DNA from: Vanessa cardui
Taxonomy: Eukaryota > Arthropoda > Insecta > Lepidoptera > Nymphalidae
Assembly (NCBI RefSeq): GCF_905220365.1
Contig: NC_061126.1
Span: 10,230,001-10,294,000 of the forward strand
Direction of reading: 5' to 3'
DNA length: 64,000 nt
This document shows, in pieces, positions 25,201 to 35,165 of this stretch (positions are counted from its first letter, which is position 1; the number at the start of each line of letters is the position of its first letter). The notes under the pieces were generated by a model. That model ran no database searches. It saw only the letters and a list, made by a program, of their open reading frames with translations, and had not been told where the DNA came from. Both the position numbers and the translations under genes were made by a program.

Positions 25201-28200
25201 TAGTCTTTAAAACAATTATATTTTGTTGGAATTTTAACACAAATATGCATACACCTTCACCCTGCTGTTAAAAAAGATTTGATTGGTCAGGGGGCGGAGT
25301 AAAGCCGGTAAACAATGACATCTCACTGCATTCTTAACGCGAACAAACTATAGGTGTCTTTTACTTTAAGTCATTATCTATCTATACTCCAGCCACATTC
25401 GATCTGGAATTTTAGTAAACAAACCATGTGTCATCATAATTAGGGTTGATACACTCTTAATAAAAAATAATTATTATTTTAATTACAACTATATTCATTA
25501 TAACACAATTTCCTGTATAAACACAAAATTTTTAATTTAATACAGAATTACAAAAATTTTATTTAGCCGATCAATACATAATTTATATGAAAATTAGCTT
25601 AAAATAAAAGTTTAAAATTTTTTAATTACCACTATAATATTACTACAAAACTAACAACCCTATATTTTAATACTGACGTAAAGAAATCGCAGGTTTGTAA
25701 CATTTGGAGTGTTTTTTAAGCAATTGGCAGATTTAGGAAGGTATATAATAGCGATACAGGCTCTTCATAATTGGTGGTGTATATTTTTAGTCGTATAATA
25801 ATGGTAGTATAACCACAACAGGTTAAAAATGTTAACATTACACACAACGTTTCATTACACATACATTAAAAAAAGACATCTTGTTTTGGCTAGCATAAAT
25901 ATAGCACTAAAATTACTGTTTCAAATTAATCTTAATGGGTCCTGACGTTTGGGAAGCGATAGATAAAGTTAATAAAGCGAATTATATAACTACACGGTAA
26001 TTTCTGATATCATTTTAAAATTGGAGGTATTATTTTTGAGATACTACATTATTCCAGATGATCATAAGTATTATAATTATAACCAAGAATGCGCTTAGTC
26101 CTTTGTCTTAAATATTTTATTATTAATCATCAAATTTAATTTTTATTAACATCAAAAATAATTGTTGTACATATTTCTAAAAATGTTTTGAGCATCTGCC
26201 TGACGTTGGTTGCTAAGCAACGCTTTGTTATTAAACATTCCACATCGAATTTGGCTGGAGTATAGTAAGTGCACGTGGCGTCCTTACCGTTTTTATTGTC
26301 TGGCGGGCGGTGCGCGGGGGGCGCGGGCGCGAGCGGCGCGGGGGGCGCGGGTTGGACGGCGACGGCGGCGAGCGCGGGCGCGTGCGGCGGCGCGGGGTCG
26401 CAGGCGCCGCAGTAGCCCGCGCCCAACGCGCCGCCGCACGCGCACAGCGGGGACGCCGCGCCGCCCTGCCCGTTGCGCATGTACCTGTACGCATCGATGT
26501 TGACTTATTCAATTCTATGAAACACCACGGCGTGAACAAAAACTACCAGTGGACCTTTGAAGTCTCGCGGAATGCCGCTTTTTCGTGTTTGTTTATTGAT
26601 AGCACACGCATATGTCATCCGACACGTCTATTGTCCCACTGGTAGTTTTTTGTTTTTTGTTAAGTTTGTTTTTTTTTTTATTATATATATATTTGTTAAA
26701 GACCTCAATGTCAGCTTGATGTACGAGGCATCACTATAAAGCTGAGAAAATCTTTATAGTGGTAACACAATATAATCTTTATTAATATAACTCCAAGAAA
26801 GGACATAGACTGCTCTTTTGCCTAATACCTGAAAATCAATACCGTAAAACGCGAGCGAAGCGGTGGGCGACTGCTAGTCTTAGACATAAAGTAATTTGCA
26901 AGGAGTGTAAATATGATTTCCGCAGTGCACGCATGTGACTGACCAATGGCGCACGTGTTCTTGGTGCACGTGTCCATTCTCCACGGTGAGGTGCGGCAAC
27001 AGCGCTTGCTCGTACTGCTCGCCGCTCTCCTCAACCGCCACGTGTATACCCTCCATCAGGTCTTCTGGCTCGCTGAATTCTCCCATATCTTCTAGCTGTT
27101 GTAAAAAAAATTTGAAAAATGTCATATCAAATGTCAAATTCAAACAATAATCATGTCTGATAGTGCTAGACTTTAAAATTTAAATGTTATTTAATGTTTT
27201 AGGTTATTTTACAACAACAACAACAACAACAGCCTGTAAATTCCCACTGCTGGGCTAAAGGCCTCCTCTCCCTTTGAGGGGAAGGTCTGGAACATATTCC
27301 ATCACGCTGTTCCAATGCGGGTTGGTGGAATACACATGTGAAACAATTTGTATGAAATTTGTCACATGCAGGTTTCCTCACGATGTTCCTTCACCGCTGA
27401 GCACGAGATGAATTATAAAGACAAATTACGCACATGAATCAGCGGTGCTTGCCTGGGTTTGAACCCGCAATCATCGGTTAAGATGAACACGTTCTAACCA
27501 CTGGGCCATCTCGACTCTAAACTAAAAAACTTAACTAAAGAATTAGTAATGTTTCAACGTAAATATTAATCTCAAGTAAATCTTACCTTTTGATTAGAAT
27601 GGGCTTCTTTAATATGAGCTTCACATTGTTTCTGTTTTCTGAACGATTTATTACACTTTGTACAGAAATACTCTAACTTATCCAACGAGTCGTAGAGATC
27701 CGCTTTCTCGACCTCAGGCACTTCCTTGTCCATGCTGGCTACGGAGTATTGGACCTTATTGCTTGTGTAATTGAGTGTTTTATCGCTCGTCGAATAAAGT
27801 ATGTGTTTGTCTATGGACTGGTACATTGTCTTTGGCACACTTCCTTCTAGAGACAATTCGACAATGGAATCCGGTAGGGTCGCCACGTTGTCTACGATAC
27901 AAGTATTTGTCATCTGTGGAATGGATAAATATTGATTAATATTATTTGTATAAATATTAGTAGCTATACCTCTTGCTTCGAATTCTTTTGAGGTAGGAAT
28001 TTGTCATGAAATTATGAATGCGTATTCATCTTTTATTAGCTCTAACAAATAGTATACCATAATTCTAATAACATAGGAATTTTTTTTAACATCATAACAT
28101 GTATATACTTGAAGTCTAATAATAATAAAAACCAATAGGCTACTATGAGACGATTTAGTCATTTTTAATTTAAGAGTAGAGTGAACAGGTTTCTTTTGGA

Positions 28201-31200
28201 TGGGCGTGTACCACCTTCGTCTTCTTCTACACTTTCCATCAGGTGAGATGGAAGACAAACGCATATTCCATATAAATATGTAAAAAAAAACATCTTATTG
28301 TTATGAATTATGATAGACCCATTATGCAAACATTGTTAAATGATTTCTAGTTATTTTCATGTTGGCTTTATACAATTTAAAAAAGTTCCAGACAATAAGG
28401 TTGTGCTCCTAGTTAAATTTAGAGTTTGAATTGCATTAATTATTTATTGACAGTATGTAAGAATATATTTAAAATTTAGATATCTTACCTTATCTATGCC
28501 TAGATCAGGTACAGGGTTCTCTATGATAATGGTAGCATGGGGCTCATAGTGTTGTTTGAGATGCTGATAAAATTTCAATTGTTCTTCACCATAGAAATCA
28601 CCGCACAATTGACAGATGAACATCGCGCGCATCTGAGAAACATAATCTCTGTAATATGAATAAATTTTATAACCCTGACTTTCTTCCCCATATGATCATA
28701 GGAAAAAAAAATTGAACCGACTTTTCTGGGCAGTTAAGGACAATGAAATAATAACTACATATTATAAAATTAAGTCCAAGGGCCGCGTCTGCTTTTCTGC
28801 ATGTTCGCAATAAACTCCAAAACTATAGGTATTCATACGGAAGGCTTAGGTATGTACTTTACTAAGGTTTAATCTAGGTAAATTGAAATAGATCGACAAT
28901 TGTTAAAAATGTCGAAAAAAAAACAACAAAAAGCTATATGAACAAAAGGTAAAAATATTAAAAAAAAAAAAAATCCACCCGTGCGAAGCCGGGTCAGGTC
29001 GCTAGTATCGAACAAAAGCATGAATACAAATCGCAAACAATATCGAAATATAGCTTATATAAGCTTCGACTGTCCATCATACCTCGTGCGTGACGTGCGG
29101 TACGTGCGTCACGTGCGGCACATGTGACACGTGCGACACGTGCGGCACATGCGTGACGTGCGAGTGCGGCGTGACGGTCGCGAACGTGTCTGGCAAGATC
29201 TCCTCCTGCTGGCCCTCGCCCCCGCAATTTATCACCACAATATCCTGCAATAAAGAGTAATATATACTTTTATGTCGGTTCATATATATTTTTTTTTATG
29301 GCATAGGTGGCAAACGATCAGGAGGCTCATCTGATGGAAAGTGACTACCACCGCCCATGGACATCTGCAACTATATATATATATATATATAATACATGAT
29401 ATCAATCAACTATGATATATATAACTATATATCATATCTAAAAGGACATAGCAGACATATGTTTTATGTATTGTGTTTTGCTGTTGGCTTGACTGGTATG
29501 GACAGCGTCACCTGTCGGGAGGCCGAGTACTGAGAGTCAGGCGAGAAAAGAGTGAGACGAACGTCCTTCAAGAACGCACCTCGGCCTAGGGCGATGTTGG
29601 TGGTGAGGAGCGGAGACGACTCGTGCAGCGGTGAGACTTCCAAATCACCATGGAGACGATGAAGCGCGGATACAACAAAAACAACTACAATTAATATTGA
29701 ACGATATGCTCTCTGACACTGGAACCCTGTACGACCAAACATATGTAGAATGCAATCACTGGCACATGCAAAACATTGCAATGGTTGCCTGAGTCCGTAC
29801 ACCGACAACAACAACAACGACACAGCCTGTAAATTCCCACTGCTGGGCTAAAGGCCTCTTCTCCTTTTGAGGAGAAGGTTTGGAACATATTCCACCACGC
29901 TGTTCCAATGCGGGTTGGTGGAATACACATGTTGCAGAATTACTATGAAATTTATCACATGCAGGTTTCCACACGATGTTTTCCCTCGCCGCTGAGCACG
30001 AGATGAATTAATAATTAATGAATTATAAAGACAAATTAAGCACATGAATCAGCGGTGCTTGCCTGGGTTTGAACCCGCAATCATCGGTTAAGATGCACGC
30101 GTTCTTACCACTGGGCCATCTTCCGTGCACCGAACGATTCGCTAAATGTGACCATGTTTATAAATACTGTAAGTAATCATATTGTACTAATTATGTTGTA
30201 GACATGATGCATATTAGCCATGCGCTTGGAGTCATCGACATATTTATCGATAAACTGCGGCGCACCCCTATAATCTAATTTTTTATTATTTTGCGAACAT
30301 CCAATATCATTACCAACAGCTTAAAAAAATTACCTGTTGAGGTGTACTGCTTCCATTAGTCCGTTTCAACTTCCTCGATATCCTCTTCTTGTGTGGAAGA
30401 CTTTTCTTACTTTGTTGCTTGTTCTGAGCCGGGGAGGCTCCGGCTCCAATATCTAGAACCGGACCATCTTGGTCTGTCAGAATACCACTGTCATCCTGGA
30501 AATCAAATAAATAACATAAAGACTCAATAAATTATAACAAAAAATATCTTTTAAATGGGTTTGAAACATATTTCATAATATTTCTCACTATTATTTTTCT
30601 AGTTCAACGCATAGTCATTTAAACTTGTCAGAATATAGCTGTTCAGCTTACCTTTAAAGCATTTTTATTTTTATGGAACCAGTCTGTGTCTGGACATCTT
30701 TTCATGTCTTGCAGTGGTGGTAAGGTCGGCAGAGGTGGTACTTGCACTACTATTGTGTCAGATTGTTGATCCTACATAATAAAGATTAATTAATTGAAGA
30801 CAATTGGATCATCTGATGGAAGATGGTAACCAACACCTGTATTTTGGGTATTGGTTCATTTGGGCTTTACCTGATGGAAGATGGTAACCAACACCTGTAT
30901 TTTGGGTATTGGTTCATTTGGGCATTACCTGATGGAAGATGGTAACCAACACCTGTATTTTGGGTATTGGTTCATTTGGGCATTACCTGATGGAAGGTGG
31001 TAACCAACATCCATGTTTTTGGTATTGGTTCATTTGGGCATTATCTGATGGCACATGGTAACCAACACCCGTGTTTTTGGATATTGGTACATTCGGGCAT
31101 TATCTCAAGGAAGATGGTTACCAACATCCGTGTTTTTGGGTATTGGTTCATTTGGGCATTATCTGATGGAATATGGTTACCATCTTCCATCAGTTGATCA

Positions 31201-34200
31201 ACTAGTAAGAAATATTATTTTAGATAGACATTACTAAGAAAACATCTCCTAATCTATTATTCTCCAATTAATATAGTACAATTCCTTCCACAAAACATGT
31301 TATAAAAACTATTACTTACTTTACATCAAAAACATCTACAACAGTACGATAAAAACAAAAGTTTGAAGTGAATTTTAAATGTTTGCAAGTAATTGACCTA
31401 CTTGAATTGTTATTTAATTCAATACCTACACTGTTAACGCAAATTGAGGCAACATTTGATTAATTATCTATTATTGAGGCTTTTTAATACTTGTGTGAAT
31501 TGGTAAATATATCTTACCAGCTGTTGTCCATTGAACAACCTCATTGGCGCATCTAGAATCACAGATGGGTCCACATCACTCCTCACAGAAGGCACCTGAA
31601 AGTATTTTATTGATTTTTAAGACTAATGAAAAGTTTCTTAGGCATTTACCATTCACATAGTTTGAAGATATAAAATAATATACAGTTAAAGTGCAGTAAC
31701 AAACAACGGCTTTACATGCTTTCCGGAGAACAGGACTTATGATTGATATTATGTTCAGATTGTTTTAATAGAATAATCATTCAATAAAAAAAATGTACTG
31801 AATATATTTCAAAAAGATAGTTCATAAAAACAAAATATATTTACTTTATGATGATTAGGATGTGTCTGATGATGGGAAGCACGAGAATGTTGTGCAAGGT
31901 GTGCCACTAGAGCTGCCAGTCTACCTTCAGGGTCCAAGAGTTCTTCTACCCATGGACCATCGCCAACTTGCTCGCCCACTGATACTTGCCTGAGAATAAA
32001 ATAAGATTTGTTATGTATATCATTCATTAATTTTGTGTATTTCATTACAAAATCACATACTCACATGTTGTTTCATCACTTTTATTTTAAATATTTAACT
32101 AATACATCACTCAACTAGACATGGGTAAATTAAGAGTATCTTATTCTATGGTATAATATTGTATTTTAAATAGTAAGGTAATATGAACAAGTATTATTAT
32201 TATACTTCATATACCTTATCTTTAAGTTACTGTTTCATAAAATAACACTAGGAAATAAGTTAACAATAGGTAAATCAAATTATTTTTTCCCAGTTTTGTG
32301 AATAAAAATATATTTATCTGTATAGGATAGATACATGCTAACATGTACATCTTAGATATCCAATACATACTTACTATAAACTGTTCATGTATGTTTTATA
32401 ATGTTTACACAACTGTCAAGATCTACGATCATAGTTTGTCTCTTTTACAAAACATGCTTTATATTATATTATTTATAATATTTATATATATAAATGAAAA
32501 TAAAAAATAGGATGAAACTTATCTTAAATAATTATAAAAATGTCACATACCTGCACATTTGTGACGGAAAGTTTTGTGGGTGCATGACAGTAACCACTCT
32601 ACCACCTCCATCATCTTGTACATTGAGAGCCAACGAGTTGGCATCAACATGGACAGACTGTAAAATGAAAAATATATTATCTTAACTAATTACATAACCA
32701 ACAAAAACAATTATAATTTAGCATATGCTATTATAAAATAATACTTATCTATTTTATGTTTATTTTTATTGGATATACTATTTTTATATTTTGCCTAAAC
32801 ATTCATCGAATCAGAAGAAAGATTATGGTTACATATACATATTATACAGACTTTTATAAAATTTGTAAAACATAGGATTGTATATTAAAGTGACATTTTT
32901 ATGTTTACCTCGAAAAATATAGTATTTATGACTACTTCATCGAATTATAAATGATTAAATATTTTCTATAAATGATGATGCGAACTAATCTTTATTTGTT
33001 TGATATCATTGAATATTTATTAAAAATTATAGTTATCAATCTACATGAACACCACAAAGTTTTTGCAATCCACTTCATAGTAGGTGATGAAAAAAATCTT
33101 ATAAATACATACTATTGTTGTCAGTATTGGTAATTATCAAATATATGAGACATGTGGTGGGAAGCTTCAAGCCCTCTTAATAAAAGGAGAAATCTTTGTA
33201 GTTTAACATTAACTGGCTATTATTATGATCTAATGAGATTACTGTGATACTTTGTATCAACATTTTGCTAATTTAGTTATGGATATTCTACTCATACATA
33301 ATTCATATTATATAACAACTTTGAAAATCAACAAAATTCTAACTTCACTTTACAAAAAAAATGTATGAAAATACTTTAGTGTATTAAAGAGATAACATAT
33401 AATTAATTGCAAAAGGAAAATAAAACAGATTTGAAGTCACATAAATGTTGTTACATGCTATACTCTTTTTTATTGATAAAACAAAAGTAAAATACTCAAA
33501 TTATTGTTAACAATAATAAAAGTATTTGGTAGTTTATTTTTTATGTAATTTTTTTTTATTATAATGAAGCAATAGATGCTTAGACTTTCATAAATAATAG
33601 TATTTTCTATTATTGTCTGCTATCTGCAAGCAAGGATTTATTTACTATGATTGCTGTGCATGTTTTGCTTTATATGTTATAATTTAGTTTAACTAAAGAT
33701 TATACCCTGATAAAAATAAATATATATTTTTTAAATGATTTCAAATACTTAATGTGATAAAGAGCAAAAATAAAAATAAATTGTAATCTAAAACAACCTG
33801 TTTTTATTTTTATAAAAATCTAATAACCTGCTTATATGAGTCAAATCAAAGCATATCATTATTTATATATATTACGAGCACAGCAATAAAAAAATATATC
33901 ATTAATATAACCTGTTATAATTTTATTTAAATTCCCTAGCTGTGATTGATTAAGTTGTGATTATGATAAAAATAGTGATTTTACTTGAAATGTTTCTGTA
34001 TTCATGATTTTTATCAATAAATAGATTTTATATGCAAATAGATAAGACTATCTGATTATATATCCTTGGTTTATCTTGCTTTCATAAGTAACATATTCAA
34101 ACATTAAGATTAAAATCTAAATATAATATAATAAAAAGTTGAATACCATAAATATAGATGTATAAGAAACAAGGTTGTGTTAATTAATGAATTCAACCTA

Positions 34201-34374
34201 AAGCTATGTCAATTTTGTACCTAGTTTAAATCAAAGGCAATTGGTTAATTACCATAATGAAAACAATTCGCTTAAAATATATTTTTTTACCTCCGGTGTT
34301 TGTTGTGAATTGATGTAATGCGTGACCGCTTCGTCCATTTTATCCTCTAAAAGATGTGATTCTACGTTCCTCAT
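21559..34374 (-). CDS. C2H2 zinc-finger protein, 15 exons, 985 aa
   Basis: Probable sequence-specific nuclear DNA-binding protein. Exons in transcript order: 34374-34291, 32657-32551, 31989-31845, 31595-31518, 30771-30652, 30495-30334, 29244-29083, 28632-28489, 27913-27587, 27095-26944, 26484-26288, 24785-24505, 23874-23761, 23209-23047, 22280-21559. All are GT-AG, phases agree, and the total is 2958 nt. Layout: acidic/Gln N-terminus; His-rich repeat about 252-285; finger 1 at C293-H314; finger 2 at C418-H439; Ala/Pro-rich region about 494-560; fingers 3-8 at about 612-772 with TGEK-type linkers; Lys-rich tail to 985. Either M1 or M13 (34338) may start. I do not recognise the orthologue. The junctions around exons 10-12 are the least certain. 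Confidence 0.85.
22313..22640 (-). mobile_element. tRNA-derived SINE, family A
   Basis: Reverse-strand copy, read from the tail: (CAA)n at 22314-22335, then GCCTGTAATTTTTCCCAC, the palindromic GGAACATATTGTTCC area, and the tRNA-like head with B-box near 22550-22565. It is diverged from the 18765 copy, so it is older. The head contains an extra GGCCATCT repeat. Confidence 0.8.
22650..22905 (+). repeat. Interspersed repeat family B
   Basis: Phrases GGTAGGTACCACCC, AAGGGTGAGTGA, GGAATAGTTAATATTTCTTA, GGTGATGGTGACCACTTACC and CGCCAACCTATACC. The same order occurs at 62205-62445 and, reversed, at 38432-38620 and 51450-51625. Probably a SINE or other non-autonomous element; no clear pol III boxes or terminal repeats. 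Confidence 0.65.
23537..23684. mobile_element. Miniature inverted-repeat element, about 148 bp
   Basis: AATAAAACTAGTTATAACGG at the left end is matched on the opposite strand at the right end by AATAAAACTAGTTGTAAAGG, an inverted repeat of about 27 bp with few mismatches. The interior has a GC-rich segment ending CTCGAAACGTCGGGATG. It lies in intron 13 of the zinc-finger gene, 77 bp from exon 13. The superfamily is not clear. Confidence 0.6.
24505..24785 (-). CDS. Zinc-finger gene exon 12: fingers 3 and part of 4
   Basis: Encodes an acidic Pro-rich lead (EMLQPIFETEEPPESF...), then FECIQCGRVFQHRNSLLYHT and CRECGKSFYTVHALK, whose histidines are supplied by exon 13 (IHKRVH). The acceptor CCACAG|AG gives the phase required by exon 11. 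It lies only about 50 bp from a miniature transposon. Confidence 0.75.
24835..25350. mobile_element. 516-bp miniature inverted-repeat transposon
   Basis: Terminal inverted repeats of about 80 bp. The left end starts TAGTCTGTTCGCGTTAAG and the right end, read inward, starts TAGTTTGTTCGCGTTAAG; both go on through TGTCATTGTTTACCGGC, CTCCGCCCCCT and GACCAATCAAATCTTT. TA dinucleotides on both sides (24833-24834, 25351-25352) could be the target duplication, suggesting a Tc1/mariner-like source. It sits in intron 11 of the zinc-finger gene, 49 bp from exon 12. Confidence 0.78.
25351..26287 (-). other. Rest of zinc-finger intron 11
   Basis: AT-rich intronic sequence without visible exons or complete repeats. 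An exon here cannot be excluded, but exons 11 and 12 join in phase without one. Confidence 0.5.
26288..26484 (-). CDS. Zinc-finger gene exon 11: CpG-rich Ala/Pro/Cys segment
   Basis: Very GC-rich against AT-rich flanks. Encodes YMRNGQGGAASPLCACGGAL, then GAGYCGACDPAPPHAP and an (A/P)n run. Phase 2 in and phase 1 out agree with both neighbours. The upstream acceptor has a weak pyrimidine tract, so this exon may be optional; skipping it would shift the frame, because its length (197 nt) is not a multiple of three. Confidence 0.6.
26537..26652. mobile_element. Possible 116-bp inverted-repeat element
   Basis: CAAAAACTACCAGTGG at 26537-26552 is matched in inverse orientation by CCACTGGTAGTTTTTTG ending at 26652. 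The GC-richer interior carries no frame of note. I found no clear target duplication, so transposon status is tentative. It lies in intron 10 of the zinc-finger gene. Confidence 0.45.
26760..26880 (+). mobile_element. Helitron-like 3' end fragment
   Basis: Phrase AAGAAAGGACATAGACTG, then CGCGAGCGAAGCGGTGGGCG and the terminal CTGCTAGT. The GC-rich short hairpin followed by CTAGT is characteristic of Helitron 3' ends. It shares its body with 7442-7640. Confidence 0.55.
26944..27095 (-). CDS. Zinc-finger gene exon 10: acidic linker
   Basis: Encodes LEDMGEFSEPEDLMEGIHVA, an acidic stretch, then QALLPHLTVENGHVHQEHVR, ending in the phase-2 donor TG|GTCAGT. If the donor is not used, the frame runs on for 18 residues (including CVHCGNHIYTPC) to a stop at about 26880, which would give a protein lacking the main finger array. 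Confidence 0.65.
27211..27518 (-). mobile_element. tRNA-derived SINE, family A
   Basis: Reverse copy with (CAA)n tail at 27211-27230 and an intact head with B-box near 27459. Nearly full length and little diverged. It fills most of intron 9 of the zinc-finger gene. A frame of about 60 codons inside it is a by-product of the SINE sequence. Confidence 0.85.
27587..27913 (-). CDS. Zinc-finger gene exon 9: finger 2
   Basis: 109 codons. A Ser/Thr- and Asp-rich linker is followed at the 3' end by YFCTKCNKSFRKQKQCEAH and Hx4H spacing, a second isolated C2H2 finger. Phase 0 at both ends, so exons 8 and 9 could be skipped without frame loss. Confidence 0.83.
28489..28632 (-). CDS. Zinc-finger gene exon 8: finger 1
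   Basis: Encodes MRAMFICQLCGDFYGEEQLK and a following HLKQH: a single C2H2 finger (Cx2C, x13, Hx3H) carried on one phase-0 exon, well separated from the main array. Confidence 0.82.
28912..29015 (+). mobile_element. Helitron-like end fragment
   Basis: ATCCACCCGTGCGAAGCCGG followed by GTCAGGTCGCTAGT at 28971-29006 matches the GC-rich terminal hairpin plus CTAGT end of Helitron-like elements. The upstream part is an A-rich stretch with no defined start. It lies in intron 7 of the zinc-finger gene. Confidence 0.45.
29083..29244 (-). CDS. Zinc-finger gene exon 7: His-Val repeat
   Basis: 54 codons. After DIVVINCGGEGQQEEILPDT comes a repeated (T/P/S)HV unit, about ten histidines spaced every third residue or so, ending VTHE. 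At DNA level this is an imperfect CACGTG-rich repeat, so the tract probably changes length readily. Such tracts can bind metal or act as flexible spacers; the role here is unknown. Confidence 0.8.
29285..29392 (-). repeat. Family B-related repeat fragment plus (TA)n
   Basis: TATGGCATAGGTGGCAAACG and ACTACCACCGCCCATGG match the start of a repeat related to family B. It is followed by a TA microsatellite at about 29371-29391. Located in zinc-finger intron 6. Confidence 0.5.
29803..30125 (-). mobile_element. tRNA-derived SINE, family A
   Basis: Reverse copy with a CAACAACAACAACGAC tail. The likely target duplication CGT(A/G)CACCGA occurs on both sides (near 29796 and 30125). The B-box area GGTTTGAACCCGCAATC is intact at about 30066-30082. 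It lies in zinc-finger intron 6. Confidence 0.83.
30813..31198. repeat. Minisatellite, 58-59-bp unit, about 6.6 copies
   Basis: The unit begins CTGATGGAAGATGGTAACCA and contains TTTTGGGTATTGGTTCATT. Unit starts are at 30813, 30871, 30929, 30987, 31045, 31104 and 31163. The first copies are nearly identical and the later ones diverge. The last copy is capped by an inverted half-unit (TACCATCTTCCATCAG). It lies in intron 4 of the zinc-finger gene. The unit resembles a piece of family B. Open frames across it are artefacts of the repeat. Confidence 0.9.
31990..32550 (-). other. Zinc-finger gene intron 2
   Basis: AT-rich 561-bp intron with no visible repeat. Introns 3 (31596-31844) and 8 (27914-28488) are likewise plain AT-rich sequence. 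Confidence 0.6.
34291..34374 (-). CDS. Zinc-finger gene exon 1 (start codon)
   Basis: Encodes MRNVESHLLEDKMDEAVTHY followed by INSQQTPE, then the donor GTAAAAAA. Two in-frame ATGs (codons 1 and 13) are possible starts. The second, MDEAVTHYINSQ, reads like a typical transcription-factor start. Intron 1 (32658-34290) is 1.6 kb of AT-rich DNA with nothing else visible in it. Confidence 0.75.
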
Positions 34375-35165
34375 ATTGAAATATTATATCACAAACTGTT
34401 TTCATTTCACATTTCAATAATTCACATATCACAACTTGGTTAGGTTCATTCAACACTGGTCACTGACAGCTGTTGCTTGCAATCAAGGTCACAAAATGTA
34501 TAATATTGTTATTTTGATAAGCTGTTTTCTTAATACTAGTTCTTGAAGTGGTTTATGGTAGCTCAATAAAGCGTTATTTAAGAATTGTACTCCAATGAAT
34601 AATAAAGTTGTTACATTATAATTAAGCTTGTGATTCCCACACAAAGCAGCAATAAAAATGTAGATTGTGTACAATGTTCATATTGATAATATTAGATCAG
34701 GCAACATCTGTTAGAGGATTATACGGTGTTGCTATAATGACAGTACATATTTGTTGTGTATTTGTATTTTAAGACGAAACTTTCACATCTATTGCCGATA
34801 AATTTTAATAAATATTTTATACGTAGGATTTCCTTTGGTTTGTTACAAAAGTTTTCCAAAGAATAAAAAATAAACTTTGTGTAGTACTGACCTAATTCAA
34901 CAGCTGATGCAGTTTGACGTATTTACGTATTTTTAAGGGCAGTGTGACTATTGTGTCATATTCATTTGACATCTTAATTCTAATAATATTTTATTTAATA
35001 TTGATAATAAATTGAAGATAGAATGTCTTACGATGACTTGTGAACTTGTGTTGTTTAGTTCTTGATTGGGTCAATCAGTCAGAATTATATATCTTGCGCG
35101 TAGGGTCGTGCAATCTTGTTTTAACTGAATCTCACTTCTCAGATTTTATCTAAAAAAATACAAAA
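34375..35165. promoter_or_regulatory. Shared intergenic region between divergent zinc-finger and LIAS genes
   Basis: 791 bp separates the two start codons, on opposite strands, so this segment must hold both 5' UTRs and both promoters. I see no strong TATA box. Two CAGCTGTT or CAGCTGAT E-box-like sites (about 34469 and 34902) and a GC-richer patch at about 35090-35140 are the only notable points. The 61-codon reverse frame at 34489-34674 has no family signature. Whether expression is coupled is unknown. Confidence 0.5.

Noticed and set aside
26210..26645. Arg/Gly-rich frames on the + strand and a second reverse frame
   Set aside because: They are shadow frames of the GC-rich zinc-finger exon 11; CpG-rich coding DNA is open in several frames.
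27199..30045. Several similar reverse-strand frames of 60-80 codons (with KPACDKFH and QPALEQR wording), also seen forward at 37372-37569
   Set aside because: They are translations of SINE family A in different copies. Similarity comes from the repeat, not from a protein family.
30813..31198. CRISPR-like array or repeat protein (66-codon frame with repeated MVTNI and FG words)
   Set aside because: Units are contiguous without spacers, the genome is that of an insect, and the frame is produced by the minisatellite inside an intron.
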